Shown here piece after piece: positions 49,701 through 57,167 of a stretch of DNA of 64,000 nucleotides. The stretch lies in assembly GCA_040902745.1 (NCBI GenBank), contig JBBDWR010000014.1, forward strand, positions 33,450 through 97,449, read 5' to 3'. Both the position numbers and the translations under genes were made by a program. The stretch is from JBBDWR01 sp040902745. GTDB lineage: Bacteria > Actinomycetota > UBA4738 > HRBIN12. The notes below the pieces were generated by a model. It worked only from the letters and a program-made list of their open reading frames with translations. It had not been told where the DNA came from and did not search any database. Numbering within the stretch: the stretch's first letter is position 1; every line of letters starts with the position of its first letter.

Positions 49701-51320
49701 TTCGGAGGCCTGCATGGGCCCGACGAGCACCTGGTTCGCACCCAGCAGCTCGGCGAGTCCCGGGAAGGCGGCGAATCGACCGTAGAAGTCGGCGCGCAGC
49801 GCGACGACGACGACGGCTCGACCATCGGGATCGGCGGCCGCGCGAGCGAGCGTGTCGGCGTAGGCCGCGCGCTCGGTATCGGAGGGGCAGGCGGTGAACA
49901 GCTCCTCGAGCTGGTCGACGGCGAGGATGAGGCGGGCGTCGGCGGGCAGCGCGTCGAGCGCCTCGGCGAGAGGATCCTTCGCTCCCGATACGAGCGCGCG
50001 GCGAAGCTCCTCCAGCGGTTGCTCGCCGGGTCGGATCAGCAGGCGCCGCCAGCCCCCGCTGCCCGGCAGGACCCCTCCGGCGAGCGCCGGGAACAGACCG
50101 GCGCGGAGGACCGACGACTTGCCGCTCCCCGACGGGCCGACGATGCCGAGGAAGCCGGCGCCGACGAGGCGGGTGACGAGCTCTGTGACCAGCCGCTCAC
50201 GCCCGAAGAAGTAGTCGGCATCGACCGGCTCGAAGCTCGCGAGGCCCTTGAACGGGCAGATCCCCTCGGCCGCCACACGGACTGGGGTGGTCGGGGCCGA
50301 AAGCGCCCGCGCTTGCTCGCGCACCACCTGAAAGTCGATCACCTTCCCCGTCAGCTCGGCCTGGACTTCGCTCAGGTCGCTCTTGCCGGCGGCTGCGCGG
50401 GAAACGACGTCGACGAGCCTGCGGCTCGCCTCGTCGACCGCGACCGCGAGCGCCTCACGGGCGAGCTCTCCGCAGCTCGTGTAGCGTTGCTCCGGAGTTT
50501 TCGCCAGCGACCTGGCGATCACCGCGTCGAGCGCGGCAGGCAAGTCTGGCCGATGTGCGCTCGGTACGGGTGGTTCCGCTTCGAGGTGCTCGAACACGAC
50601 CGCGACGTCGGAGTCACGCCGAAACGGCGGCTCGCCGATGAGACACTCGTAGAGCACGCAGCCGAGCGAGTAGACGTCCGCCCGCCCGTCGATCTCCTCA
50701 CCGGCGATCTGCTCGGGAGCGACGTAGTCGATGGTGCCCAGCAGGCGGCCGCCATCGCCGACTCCGGTTTCCTCGGAGACCCGCTTCGTGATGCCGAAGT
50801 CCGCCAGGTAGACGTGGTCGGAACCATCGGGGCGGGCGCCCGTGTCGAGGAGCACGTTGGAGGGCTTCACGTCGCGATGCACGAGGCCGTGAGTGTGGGC
50901 GGCATCCAGGGCGCTCGCGACCTGCGCGAGGATGCCGATCGAGTCGCCCGGGTCCAGACGGCTGCGTTGCAGGCGCTCCCTCAGGTCACCCCCTTCGACG
51001 TAGCGCATGGCGATGTAGAGGAGGTCCTCGGTCCTGCCAGCCTCGTAGATCGGGACGATGTTCGGATGGTCGATCGAGGCCGCCAGCTCAGACTCATGCA
51101 AGAAGCGGTCACGGAACGACGCCTCCTCTGCGAGGCCGGCCTCCAGCAGCTTCAGCGCGACCTTCCGCTTGAGCCGCAGATCCTCGGCCAGGTAGACGAC
51201 GCTCATGCCTCCCCAGCCCAGCAGCGACTCGATCCGATAGCCGGCGAACTCGGTGCCGACCCGCGGGTCGTCGCTCACTCGCACGTACGCATCCTCGCTT
51301 TCGGAGCTCAGCAGGAACAT
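46746..51320 (-). CDS. serine/threonine kinase - STAND NTPase - WD40 repeat protein
   Basis: At 1524 residues this is the largest gene in the window. Residues 25-290 form a PknB-type kinase: YRIESLLGWGGMSVVYLAEDLRLKRKVALKLL, HRDVKPSNVLLD, DFGITK and YVAPEQ are intact, so it should be active. From about 355 a STAND NTPase starts (GICPFKGLASFEPVDADYFFGRERLV) with P-loop GPSGSGKSSVLRAG near residue 403 and ILAVDQLEELF as Walker B. A transmembrane helix lies near 777-800. The rest is a chain of WD40 repeats (FSPDGRTLAV patterns). The design couples extracellular or ligand-bound propeller input to NTPase and kinase output. Confidence 0.92.
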   Translation of the reverse strand: MFLLSSESEDAYVRVSDDPRVGTEFAGYRIESLLGWGGMSVVYLAEDLRLKRKVALKLLEAGLAEEASFRDRFLHESELAASIDHPNIVPIYEAGRTEDLLYIAMRYVEGGDLRERLQRSRLDPGDSIGILAQVASALDAAHTHGLVHRDVKPSNVLLDTGARPDGSDHVYLADFGITKRVSEETGVGDGGRLLGTIDYVAPEQIAGEEIDGRADVYSLGCVLYECLIGEPPFRRDSDVAVVFEHLEAEPPVPSAHRPDLPAALDAVIARSLAKTPEQRYTSCGELAREALAVAVDEASRRLVDVVSRAAAGKSDLSEVQAELTGKVIDFQVVREQARALSAPTTPVRVAAEGICPFKGLASFEPVDADYFFGRERLVTELVTRLVGAGFLGIVGPSGSGKSSVLRAGLFPALAGGVLPGSGGWRRLLIRPGEQPLEELRRALVSGAKDPLAEALDALPADARLILAVDQLEELFTACPSDTERAAYADTLARAAADPDGRAVVVVALRADFYGRFAAFPGLAELLGANQVLVGPMQASELRRAVELPAGRVGLRVEPELADALVDDVEGEPGALPLLSTALLELWQKRQENTLTLVSYRESGGVRGAVARLAEATYARIPDARTPLVRAIMLRLVGEGEGDAPVRRRAPLAELDLEHSEDMADVLATLADSRLVTVGEGSVEVAHEALLREWPRLREWIDEDTEGRRLRRHITQAATGWDTAERDQGELYRGARLAAALDWSTDHAFDLNELEREFVSESREASEKETKRVRRINRRLRGLLASVAVLLVAAVTGGMFAVVQRSEARDAADQARDAETAQLAQRLGAQALVQEDLDLSLLLARQAVAIEDSPQTRGYLLAALRRSPAAIGIMHGSGDVLRSIAISPDGKTLAVGDLTGALLFDARTYEQIGELPVTGLESPPSLAYSPDGRTLAVGGDYVRLFDARTREQLAETKVWWRHVHDGFGFGGSMAFTKDGSQLVVLYQTDEAHPGEAGAQVSIRDAATLEPIGATIKPDAFVGAFVGNWYASPQFALTPDDRALLTASEDGELAWWDLRSRKKTRTWRIETVTAPALAVSPDGLTAAVGIKRGVQLVDLRSGTVRTATGDLAGSPSWVLFSPDGKTVVSTNRDKTVTRWDVESATLLETLRGHSNFVEQPVFSPDGETLYTVSHDGTAIAWDLMGDRRLGRPFTFTNDRTFSATGYDGHPGEFSPDGRLIAVGLKERGIALWDARELRPVGAPLLETGGEVKTLAFSPDGRTLAAVTAPGGSLTLWEVGSRSRLQGPLSADGGVLLPGVGFTEDGATLATADESGVTLWDVATGGIVRGIPSGSASDLAFSADGATIAVARPNSGGAEVWDVASSTLIVAVEGTLTPYSDLSVALSPDGRMLAVGGAVRVVRLWDVRTGELVHELDQGGNGAFTLEFSPDGRSLAVSGFEPVASLWDVATGTQIGPQLTAGDRRTMIDLSPDGRHLLETHGNGQGAVWDVDPESWERRACDLANRTLTPEEWEEFLPGRPYEPACR

Positions 51321-51479
51321 AGGACGACTCGGGACTCCTTGTAAGGGGCCGGCGTTACAGCGCTGTTTCAGGCGGGCAACGCGTGTGGTCCGGTCGAGGT
51401 GCGGGCCGGCTCTGTTGCGGCGGTGAAACGCGTCTGCAATGCCGGCTCGGTATCACGTACGGCGAAGGAGGTGGTGTCC

Positions 51480-52088
51480 ATGTGGACACAGAAGGTCAAG
51501 CTCGATCCCGGTGCTCTCGAAGGGAACCGCGCGCCTAAGGTTCGCCGCAGCGCCGGGAAGGGGGTTGGAGCGTTCGCGGTGATGGTGGCGATCGGCCTGA
51601 TGGCGGTCGCGTGTTCACCCGGAACGCGGGATGGACAGAGCGCGACGGCGCCTGCAGACCAGCCACCGAGTTCGACGACGGCCCCCGGAACAGCGGCGCC
51701 GGCCGGCACCGTGACGTTCGACGGGTCGACGTGTTCCATGGAGATCACGGCCGATCGGATCGAATCGGGCTTGGTGGTCTTCAACGTCGTCAACGCCACC
51801 GAGAAGCCTGCTTTGTTCGACTCGTATCAGCTCTTGGAGGGATACGCCGTCCGATCATTCGCGGCGGTCATCGAGCGAGACCGACGGCGCGCCGAACCGT
51901 GGATCTTCCCCGACCAGGAGACTGAGGTGCGGTACCTGAGGAGCGACGTCATCGCCGCCAACAGCTCGGAAATCATCGTCACGACGATGTCGCCGGGCAG
52001 GCATGCGATCGTCTGCATGCATCCGTACGAAGGCGAAGTGATGGATTTCCGCCCGTTCGGTGTTGTTGGTCCGATCCCCGTTCGATAG
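51480..52088 (+). CDS. lipoprotein with cupredoxin-like domain
   Basis: A 202-residue protein with a signal helix (GVGAFAVMVAIGLMAVACSPG) whose cysteine fits a lipobox, an Ala/Pro/Thr linker, then a 130-residue beta-rich domain (TVTFDGSTCSMEITADRIESGLVVFNVVNATEKPALFDSY; IIVTTMSPGRHAIVCMHPYEG). The end resembles a plastocyanin-type strand pair, but the full copper ligand set is not evident. A strong ribosome binding site (GAAGGAGGTGG) precedes the ATG. It is followed 28 nt later by the protease-like gene, probably in one operon. Confidence 0.65.
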   Translation: MWTQKVKLDPGALEGNRAPKVRRSAGKGVGAFAVMVAIGLMAVACSPGTRDGQSATAPADQPPSSTTAPGTAAPAGTVTFDGSTCSMEITADRIESGLVVFNVVNATEKPALFDSYQLLEGYAVRSFAAVIERDRRRAEPWIFPDQETEVRYLRSDVIAANSSEIIVTTMSPGRHAIVCMHPYEGEVMDFRPFGVVGPIPVR

Positions 52089-52116
52089 CGCGGATCTAGA
52101 CGAAAGGAGATCAGCC

Positions 52117-52851
52117 ATGCGGAAAATGCTACTGGCATTGGCGGCGCTCGTGGTGGCGCTGGCGGCGGGCCCACCCGCCGGCGCGGTGAACGGCCCCCTG
52201 GACGGGAACGCGCATCCGAACGTGGGCGTCATGATCGTCGAGGACGGCGACGGCGAGTGGTTCGAGTTCTGCGGCGGAGTGTTGATCTCGCCCACGGTCT
52301 TCCTCACCAACTACAACTGCCCCCGCGCCGTGGCCTTCGCAGAGTCGATCGGTGGCCGCGCGGCCATCACGTTCGACCCGGTCGCCTGGCCGCCCGAAGA
52401 GGCGAGGTGGCGGACCGTCGAGGCCGGGTACGTCCACCCGGACGCGAACCCCGCCAACGGCACCAACCTCTACGGGATCGCCGTGCTCGCCAGGCCCGTC
52501 CGAGGGATCACGCCAGCCGAGCTCCCCACGCTCCAGCAGCTCGCCTCGATCAAGAAGACCCAGCCGCTGACCGTCGTCGGCTACGGCTCGGACCCCGCCG
52601 TCCGGCGGTCCGCGACGGCGACGATCGCGGCGATCGATCCCGGCACGATCGAGCTGCTGAACAATTCGAACGCGACCGGGCAGGGAGGTGTGTGCGGAGA
52701 CGGGGGTTCCCCGTACTTCCTCGGGGATTCCAACGTCGCGGTCGCCGTGGCCGACGGCGAGGCGGGGCGGTGCAACGCGATCTCTTGGGCGTTCAGAAAT
52801 GACATAGAGGCGGCGCGATCGTTCTTGGACGACTTCGTCGCCGTTCCTTGA
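52117..52851 (+). CDS. secreted trypsin-fold protein lacking the catalytic triad
   Basis: A 244-residue protein with a signal peptide (MRKMLLALAALVVALAAGPPAGA) and a chymotrypsin-like fold. The His motif TAxHC reads TNYNC (His to Asn). The Asp strand, normally HDxAVVVL, reads LYGIAVL. The nucleophile motif GDSGxP reads GDGGSP (Ser to Gly). All three catalytic residues are therefore lost while the frame is open and the disulfide-type cysteines remain. It may bind peptides or act as a decoy. GAAAGGAGA precedes the ATG. Confidence 0.75.
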   Translation: MRKMLLALAALVVALAAGPPAGAVNGPLDGNAHPNVGVMIVEDGDGEWFEFCGGVLISPTVFLTNYNCPRAVAFAESIGGRAAITFDPVAWPPEEARWRTVEAGYVHPDANPANGTNLYGIAVLARPVRGITPAELPTLQQLASIKKTQPLTVVGYGSDPAVRRSATATIAAIDPGTIELLNNSNATGQGGVCGDGGSPYFLGDSNVAVAVADGEAGRCNAISWAFRNDIEAARSFLDDFVAVP

Positions 52852-52917
52852 CGGAGGCAATCCGCGACAGAGCGGGCGGGGGCGCTGGCCGCTGGGGCGG
52901 TCCGCGCCTCCGCCCAG

Positions 52918-53094
52918 TCATCCGGGGTGCGTCCGCTCCAGAGCCATGCTGCACTCGGGACATCGGCCCGGGTGATCGCTCCGCACGTGTGGGTGCATCG
53001 GGCACACGAACGAGCCCTCGCCTCCATGTGCGTAGGGAGCTCCGTCCCCCTCGGCCGTAGCCTCCTCGGCCGCCGCGACATCATTTCGTAGCAT
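52918..53094 (-). CDS. 58-residue heavy-metal-binding-domain mini-protein
   Basis: A short frame encodes an acidic, Ala/Gly-rich start and the C-terminal motif FVCPMHPHVRSDHPGRCPECSMAL. This is the heavy-metal-binding domain (CPMHPxV...PGxCPxCxMxL) usually found at the start of copper P-type ATPases or as free mini-proteins in copper-handling loci. The motif is complete. An in-frame TGA lies 11 codons upstream of the ATG, so the protein is small by design or a cut-down relic. No ribosome binding site is obvious. It is convergent with the protease-like gene. Confidence 0.6.
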   Translation of the reverse strand: MLRNDVAAAEEATAEGDGAPYAHGGEGSFVCPMHPHVRSDHPGRCPECSMALERTHPG

Positions 53095-53533
53095 CGCGGG
53101 CCCGCGGGGACGTCGATCGCCTCACAGAGGAGAGCGATGTCGGTGCAGGCGAGACCGGGGTGATCCCGGAGCACATCCCAGTTCCCGCCCTTGCTTTTGT
53201 GGTTCATGTTCCAGGCGGTGGCGGTGATCTTCGTGGCGCGAGTATCACCCGAAGAGCGGCACGAGGTGCTCGGGCAAGGCAGAGGCGTTACGAGATCGGC
53301 GAAATCCGTTACGAGCAGTCGACGCGGACGCCGCTCTACCTGCTCAGACGGATTTTTCTGCAGCCCCTACGTCCCCACGTCCCCGAATCGGCTTCGAGTC
53401 TACCGAGCGCGCCAGGGGCCGTTGGGTCGCTCGATCCTCCCGCCCCGCGCTGCGCCGTTGACGCGCGCCTCTCCGCCCACGAGAGCGCGTAGTCGGCGAA
53501 TCTAGAGGGTGACCGGGCCCGTCCGATCGCGAC
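53095..53533. other. 439-nt region without intact genes; possible SHOCT-like debris
   Basis: No convincing complete gene is seen. On the plus strand, two frames together read WFMFQAVAVIFVARVSPEERHEVLG (53190-53275) and RQRRYEIGEIRYEQ (about 53275-53320). This resembles a membrane helix plus a SHOCT-type tail (RYAxGEIxxEEYE) with a frameshift near 53275. The right copy of the 15-bp direct repeat lies at 53394-53408. The region looks like an island edge with decayed sequence. Confidence 0.3.
53394..53408. repeat. right copy of the 15-bp direct repeat
   Basis: TCGAGTCTACCGAGC matches 43535-43549 exactly. It lies about 130 nt before the point where a truncated membrane protein gene begins, which is where an insertion edge would be expected. 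CTACGTCCCC, equal to the 5' end of the tRNA-Ala gene, lies 17 nt before it (53367-53376). Confidence 0.35.
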
Positions 53534-54061
53534 GTGCCTGGCGCTCCCCTCCGGCGGCCTCGATCCGTGCTCGAACGCCCCGAGAAACAACACTCGTTGA
53601 CCGCGACCCGCTCGCCCGACGGACTGCCGATGGTCCTCGCGACGGTCCACACCACCGGCGGTCGCGCGCTCGACATCAGCGGCGACCTGGAGCTCTTGGA
53701 CGGCCCCGGTGGTCTGCGAGCGGGACCGTTCCCTGTCAACCTCGGCACCACCCTGGCGATCGGTGACACGGAACCGGTCACGATCGTCCTGGACGCGCAG
53801 GTCCCAGCAGGGCCGTGGGACGCTCACATCGATCTGCGGAGCGGGCTCCTCGAGGGCAGCGCTGAAGCGACCATCACCTTCCCCGCCGATGGAGCGATAA
53901 CGACACCCACGGACCGCGGGTGGTGGCAGCTGGCGATCTCCGCACTGCTGATCCTGCTGATCCTGGGAGGGGCATCCTGGTTCCTCGTGCGCCGTCGGCG
54001 TCGCCACGCGCATACTCCGAGGTCACGCCGCCCGACGACACCACCGATCCCAGCTCGCTGA
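53534..54061 (+). pseudogene. N-terminally truncated membrane-anchored protein fragment
   Basis: The frame (up to 175 codons) reads SLTATRSPDGLPMVLATVHTTGGRALDISGDLELLDGPGGLRAGPFPVNLGTTLAIGDTEPVTIVLD, an immunoglobulin-like extracellular domain. A transmembrane helix follows (WWQLAISALLILLILGGASWFLV) with a basic tail. Related proteins have a long N-terminal extracellular part before this domain; here the first residues (MPGAPLRRPRSVLERPEKQ) look unrelated, and there is no signal peptide. The gene is therefore probably the 3' end of a larger one cut at the island edge. Confidence 0.5.
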
Positions 54062-54106
54062 CGCTCGCGCCGGGCAGGGTCCCGTGCCAGGTGCGCGCGG
54101 TGCGAG

Positions 54107-54850
54107 TTAGGGGGAAGGCAAACCGCTCGGCATGTCGGTCGCACCCTCGGAAGGCGTCGTGACGGGCGACGCCGACGTCGACGAGGTGGACTCCGGGGAA
54201 GGCGTTTCCTCGGTCGGGGACGGTGACGTCGTCTGGGCGTCGGGCTGAGGCGTCTGTCTGGTCACCGTGTCGGTCGGCGTCGGGTACGGCTGCGGGATCA
54301 TCGCCCCGCCGTTGGGCGCGAAGTCGAAGCAGGTCGCAGGGCAGGGACCGCCGACCCACAGCGTCTGCACCGACCATCGGTAGTCGACTCGCCACTCGGC
54401 GACCTTCAACCTGCTCCAGGGGATCTCGAATCCGACCGAGCGCCCCGTCTTCCACGCCCGCGGCTTCGCGACGATCGGATCTTTGCCACGCGCGCGGTCG
54501 CGATGCACCTGCGCGTGCAGCCGCCGGCCGTCGGAACGGATCACCGCGTAGTAGTCCATCTGCGGTCCGTTCAGCGTGTCGAGATTCAAGACCACGTATC
54601 CGGTGTCCCACGTGTTGCGGATCGTCCACTTGTTCACCATCGTCACGAGCCACTTTCGTGGCCGGGCTTCGTGCGCATGCTCGACCGAGCGGACGTCGAA
54701 CCGTCCCTCGACGTCGTTGCCGTCGACGAAGTCCGTGTGGTGCGCCCCCGCGGGGAGCACGGCAAGGATGACGGCCGCGACCAGCACGAGCACGACGGCG
54801 ATCGCCGTCACACCCGTCCACGTGGATCCCACCCGTCGTGCCGTGTTCAC
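54107..54850 (-). CDS. secreted protein of the mau-like cluster
   Basis: A 247-residue exported protein. The signal helix is VTAIAVVLVLVAAVILAVLPAGAHH. The folded part (HHTDFVDGNDVEGRFDVRSVEHAHEARPRKWLVTMVNKWTIRNTWDTGYVVLNLDT; YYAVIRSDGRRLHAQVH) looks like a beta-sandwich. A Pro/Thr/Ser-rich disordered tail follows. AGGAGG lies 5 nt before the GTG start, which overlaps the MauE-like stop by 4 nt (GTGA), so it is the last gene of the mau-like unit. I do not know the function; two cysteines in GGPCPATCFDFAPN may be redox or structural. Confidence 0.65.
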   Translation of the reverse strand: MNTARRVGSTWTGVTAIAVVLVLVAAVILAVLPAGAHHTDFVDGNDVEGRFDVRSVEHAHEARPRKWLVTMVNKWTIRNTWDTGYVVLNLDTLNGPQMDYYAVIRSDGRRLHAQVHRDRARGKDPIVAKPRAWKTGRSVGFEIPWSRLKVAEWRVDYRWSVQTLWVGGPCPATCFDFAPNGGAMIPQPYPTPTDTVTRQTPQPDAQTTSPSPTEETPSPESTSSTSASPVTTPSEGATDMPSGLPSP

Positions 54851-55983
54851 GTGCGCCTCCTGGAGCCCTGGCGGAACGCACTCGCGGCCGCCGTTGCCGT
54901 CCAGATTGCCACGAGCACCCCGCCGACGGCCACCACCAGGGGCACCAGGTCGACTCCCTCGGGTGCATCGGGCCACCCGATCCGTGGGGTGGACGTGACC
55001 GTGGCGGTCGCTACCGACACGGCGAGCAGAGCGCCATTCCTAGCCAGCAGTACCCGCCAGTCACGGGTTCGGCGCCCTCCGAAGCAGCCGCACGGGACCT
55101 GCCCGTCGGAACGCAGCCGCAGCCGCACGATCTCGGCAGAGAACGCCATGAGCAGCACCGACGCCAACATGCCGGCCGCGAGGGTCAGGCCGAGGACCGC
55201 GAGCAGTGCCGTCACGGCTTCCGCGAGGGGAACCGCGACGACCGCCGCGGGGGCGACCCTCGACGGCAGCCCGTGCCCGGCGAGCGAACGCCTCCACCGG
55301 TCGGGCCGCAGCAGCTTGACGAGTGCCGACCATCCGAACGCGACGGCCAGCGCTGCAGGCAACGCTCGCTGCAGGCCAGCCCGACCGGCCCCGGTTGCGG
55401 CGACGACAGCGGTGGCCGCGACCGCCAACAGGGCGAACGCGTTCGCGATGCGCCACCAGACCGATCGAGACGCCTCGGCCAGTCGGTCCACGAGCGCGGT
55501 CGCCTGCTCGCGCGTCCGAAGCGGCAGTGCCAGTAGCACCACCGCCGACCGTGCGAGCCCGAACGGAACCATCAGCGCCGCGCCGACCAGCGGACGCCCG
55601 CTCGCCACGCAGGCGGCCGACACCGCGAGGAGGGTGCCGCGCGAGAGGTAGGTGAGGAATCCGACACCGAGTCCCGCTCCATAGAGGAAGGAGAACACCG
55701 GGAACGAGAAGAACGTCCGCCACCAGTCCGGCACCTGTTTCCGCGCCTGCGGGATCGGCATGCGCACCCCGCTCGCTTCCGCGAGACCGTAAGCCAGCGC
55801 GACGCCGGCAACGAGGACGAGACCGGCAGCGCCCCACGGAGCACCCAGGACCGCTCCGAGCGCGCCCAGCGCGAGCCCGAACAGGCCGGCGGCGGCGGTC
55901 GCTCCCGCGACGTGCAGGACGACATCGATCGCCCATCGGCCGCGGCGTCCCCCGTGGACCACGGGGGTGATGGTTTCCACCAT
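54847..55983 (-). CDS. MauE/DoxX-like redox-associated membrane protein
   Basis: A 378-residue polytopic protein with about ten hydrophobic segments. The C-terminal half (FGWSALVKLLRPDRWRRSLAGHGLPSRVAPAAVVAVPLAEAVTALLAVLGLTLAAGMLASVLLMAF) followed by VPCGCFGGRRTRDWRVLLARNGAL matches the MauE-type domain, including the CGCFG motif thought to exchange thiols with periplasmic partners. The first 190 residues are an extra membrane domain not found in classical MauE. It overlaps the downstream secreted-protein gene and lies 80 nt after the MauA-like gene. Confidence 0.75.
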   Translation of the reverse strand: MVETITPVVHGGRRGRWAIDVVLHVAGATAAAGLFGLALGALGAVLGAPWGAAGLVLVAGVALAYGLAEASGVRMPIPQARKQVPDWWRTFFSFPVFSFLYGAGLGVGFLTYLSRGTLLAVSAACVASGRPLVGAALMVPFGLARSAVVLLALPLRTREQATALVDRLAEASRSVWWRIANAFALLAVAATAVVAATGAGRAGLQRALPAALAVAFGWSALVKLLRPDRWRRSLAGHGLPSRVAPAAVVAVPLAEAVTALLAVLGLTLAAGMLASVLLMAFSAEIVRLRLRSDGQVPCGCFGGRRTRDWRVLLARNGALLAVSVATATVTSTPRIGWPDAPEGVDLVPLVVAVGGVLVAIWTATAAASAFRQGSRRRT

Positions 55984-56063
55984 CGACAGCCCTCAGGGAC
56001 CGAACAGTGTGGAGAGCCCCGCGACGACGGAGGCGGCGATCACCGCGACCGCGACGGACTCGG

Positions 56064-56600
56064 TCAGCACCGGAGCTGAAGCTGCCGGTAGGTGATGCAG
56101 AAGACGCGCTTACCCTTGGGACAGTACCCACGGACCGACGCGTCGCCGTTGATCCGCTTGCGCGACTTCGAACAGCAGTCGGAGATGTGGCGGATATAGC
56201 CGCCGCAGCACCGGCTCCAGCCGCCGCCGTGTCGCGGGTTGTTCACGTATCCGTACTGCGAGGGAACAACCTGCTCGCAGGTCTTGCGGCGCGTCTGGCT
56301 CTTGTTGGTGTAGATCTCACCCTTGTCGTCGACGGGGTAGCCGTAGCTCGGGTGCAACGGATAGCCCGCCTTGTCGATGCGGGTGAGCGGCGCGTACGGA
56401 TGGGGACACGAGCCCGTCGTGAAGGTGTGACCGCAGATGTGATACGCCTCGGCGCGATCGGGTCGCAGCGTGCTCGCGACCGCCGCGCCCCCGACGAGGG
56501 CAACGACCCCGGTGCCGAGCTTGCCGAGGAACGAACGCCGCGTGGCGCGTTGCGCCAGCCGCTGCTCCGCCCATTCGACCGCCGTCTCGTTGCGGCTCAC
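56064..56600 (-). CDS. Tat-exported Cys-rich protein, methylamine dehydrogenase light-chain-like
   Basis: A 178-residue protein with a twin-arginine signal (ATRRSFLGKLGTGVVALVGGAAVAS). The mature part has ten cysteines (HICGH, GSCPH, KTCEQ, SRCCGGY, SDCCSK, GYCPKG, VFCIT, LRC), spaced like the disulfide core of the MADH beta subunit. Only one tryptophan (GGGWSRCC) remains in the mature part, so a tryptophan tryptophylquinone cofactor, which needs two, cannot form. GTG overlaps the MauD stop (GTGA). A structural or electron-transfer homologue of MauA is the best description. Confidence 0.7.
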   Translation of the reverse strand: MSRNETAVEWAEQRLAQRATRRSFLGKLGTGVVALVGGAAVASTLRPDRAEAYHICGHTFTTGSCPHPYAPLTRIDKAGYPLHPSYGYPVDDKGEIYTNKSQTRRKTCEQVVPSQYGYVNNPRHGGGWSRCCGGYIRHISDCCSKSRKRINGDASVRGYCPKGKRVFCITYRQLQLRC

Positions 56601-57124
56601 ATCGCCTCCGGGTGCGCCTCGCCGGCCGGGCCGAGCTCCTCCACACGGCGCGCGGCGGTGTCAACGAGGCCCTCGAGCTGCTCGAGGTTGTTCACGGTTC
56701 CCTTCGCGCGGACCACCCCGAGGCGATCCAGGACCACAGCATAAGGTGTGCCCGGCACGTCCAGCGCCTGCTCGGCCCCGGGATCGGAGAGCAGCAGCGG
56801 CTCCAACCCTCCGGCCGTGGCGACCGCGGGCACCCCTGGGGCGACCTGCCGGCAGATCCCGCAGGTCGGAGACGTGAATAGCGCGAGCCGCCCCCGATCG
56901 GCCGGACCGCCGAAGGTGACGGGCTGCCCGTGGGGGTCGGTCGCGTGGTGCACGTCGAGGGGTTCACCGAGCGGGGGTCCTTCGTCGTCGACCTCGAGGG
57001 CGCCGAGCGGACCAAGACGCAGATGGAGGGTTCCGACCTGTCGCGCCAGCGCGACCACCACGACCGCGAGCACGATCAACAGGATCCACTGCGCGACGAA
57101 CGCGACGGTCCACCAGGTACTCAT
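56597..57124 (-). CDS. mauD: MauD-like membrane-anchored thioredoxin
   Basis: A 175-residue protein with one N-terminal helix (WWTVAFVAQWILLIVLAVVVVALARQVG) and an extracytoplasmic thioredoxin fold carrying the active site FTSPTCGICRQVAPGV (CxxC). MauD is needed for disulfide formation in the MADH light chain. ATG at 57124 is favoured over one two codons earlier because TAGTCT lies 8 nt upstream of it (57133-57138), the spacing of other leaderless starts here. It is the first gene of the mau-like unit and its stop overlaps the MauA-like start. Confidence 0.8.
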   Translation of the reverse strand: MSTWWTVAFVAQWILLIVLAVVVVALARQVGTLHLRLGPLGALEVDDEGPPLGEPLDVHHATDPHGQPVTFGGPADRGRLALFTSPTCGICRQVAPGVPAVATAGGLEPLLLSDPGAEQALDVPGTPYAVVLDRLGVVRAKGTVNNLEQLEGLVDTAARRVEELGPAGEAHPEAM

Positions 57125-57167
57125 GGACATGCAGACTATGGGGTCGGCGCGAGGTTCGCAGCCGGGC

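Noticed and set aside
56064..56600. Functional methylamine dehydrogenase light chain
   Set aside because: Only one tryptophan remains in the mature protein, so the TTQ cofactor cannot form, and the large subunit gene is missing.
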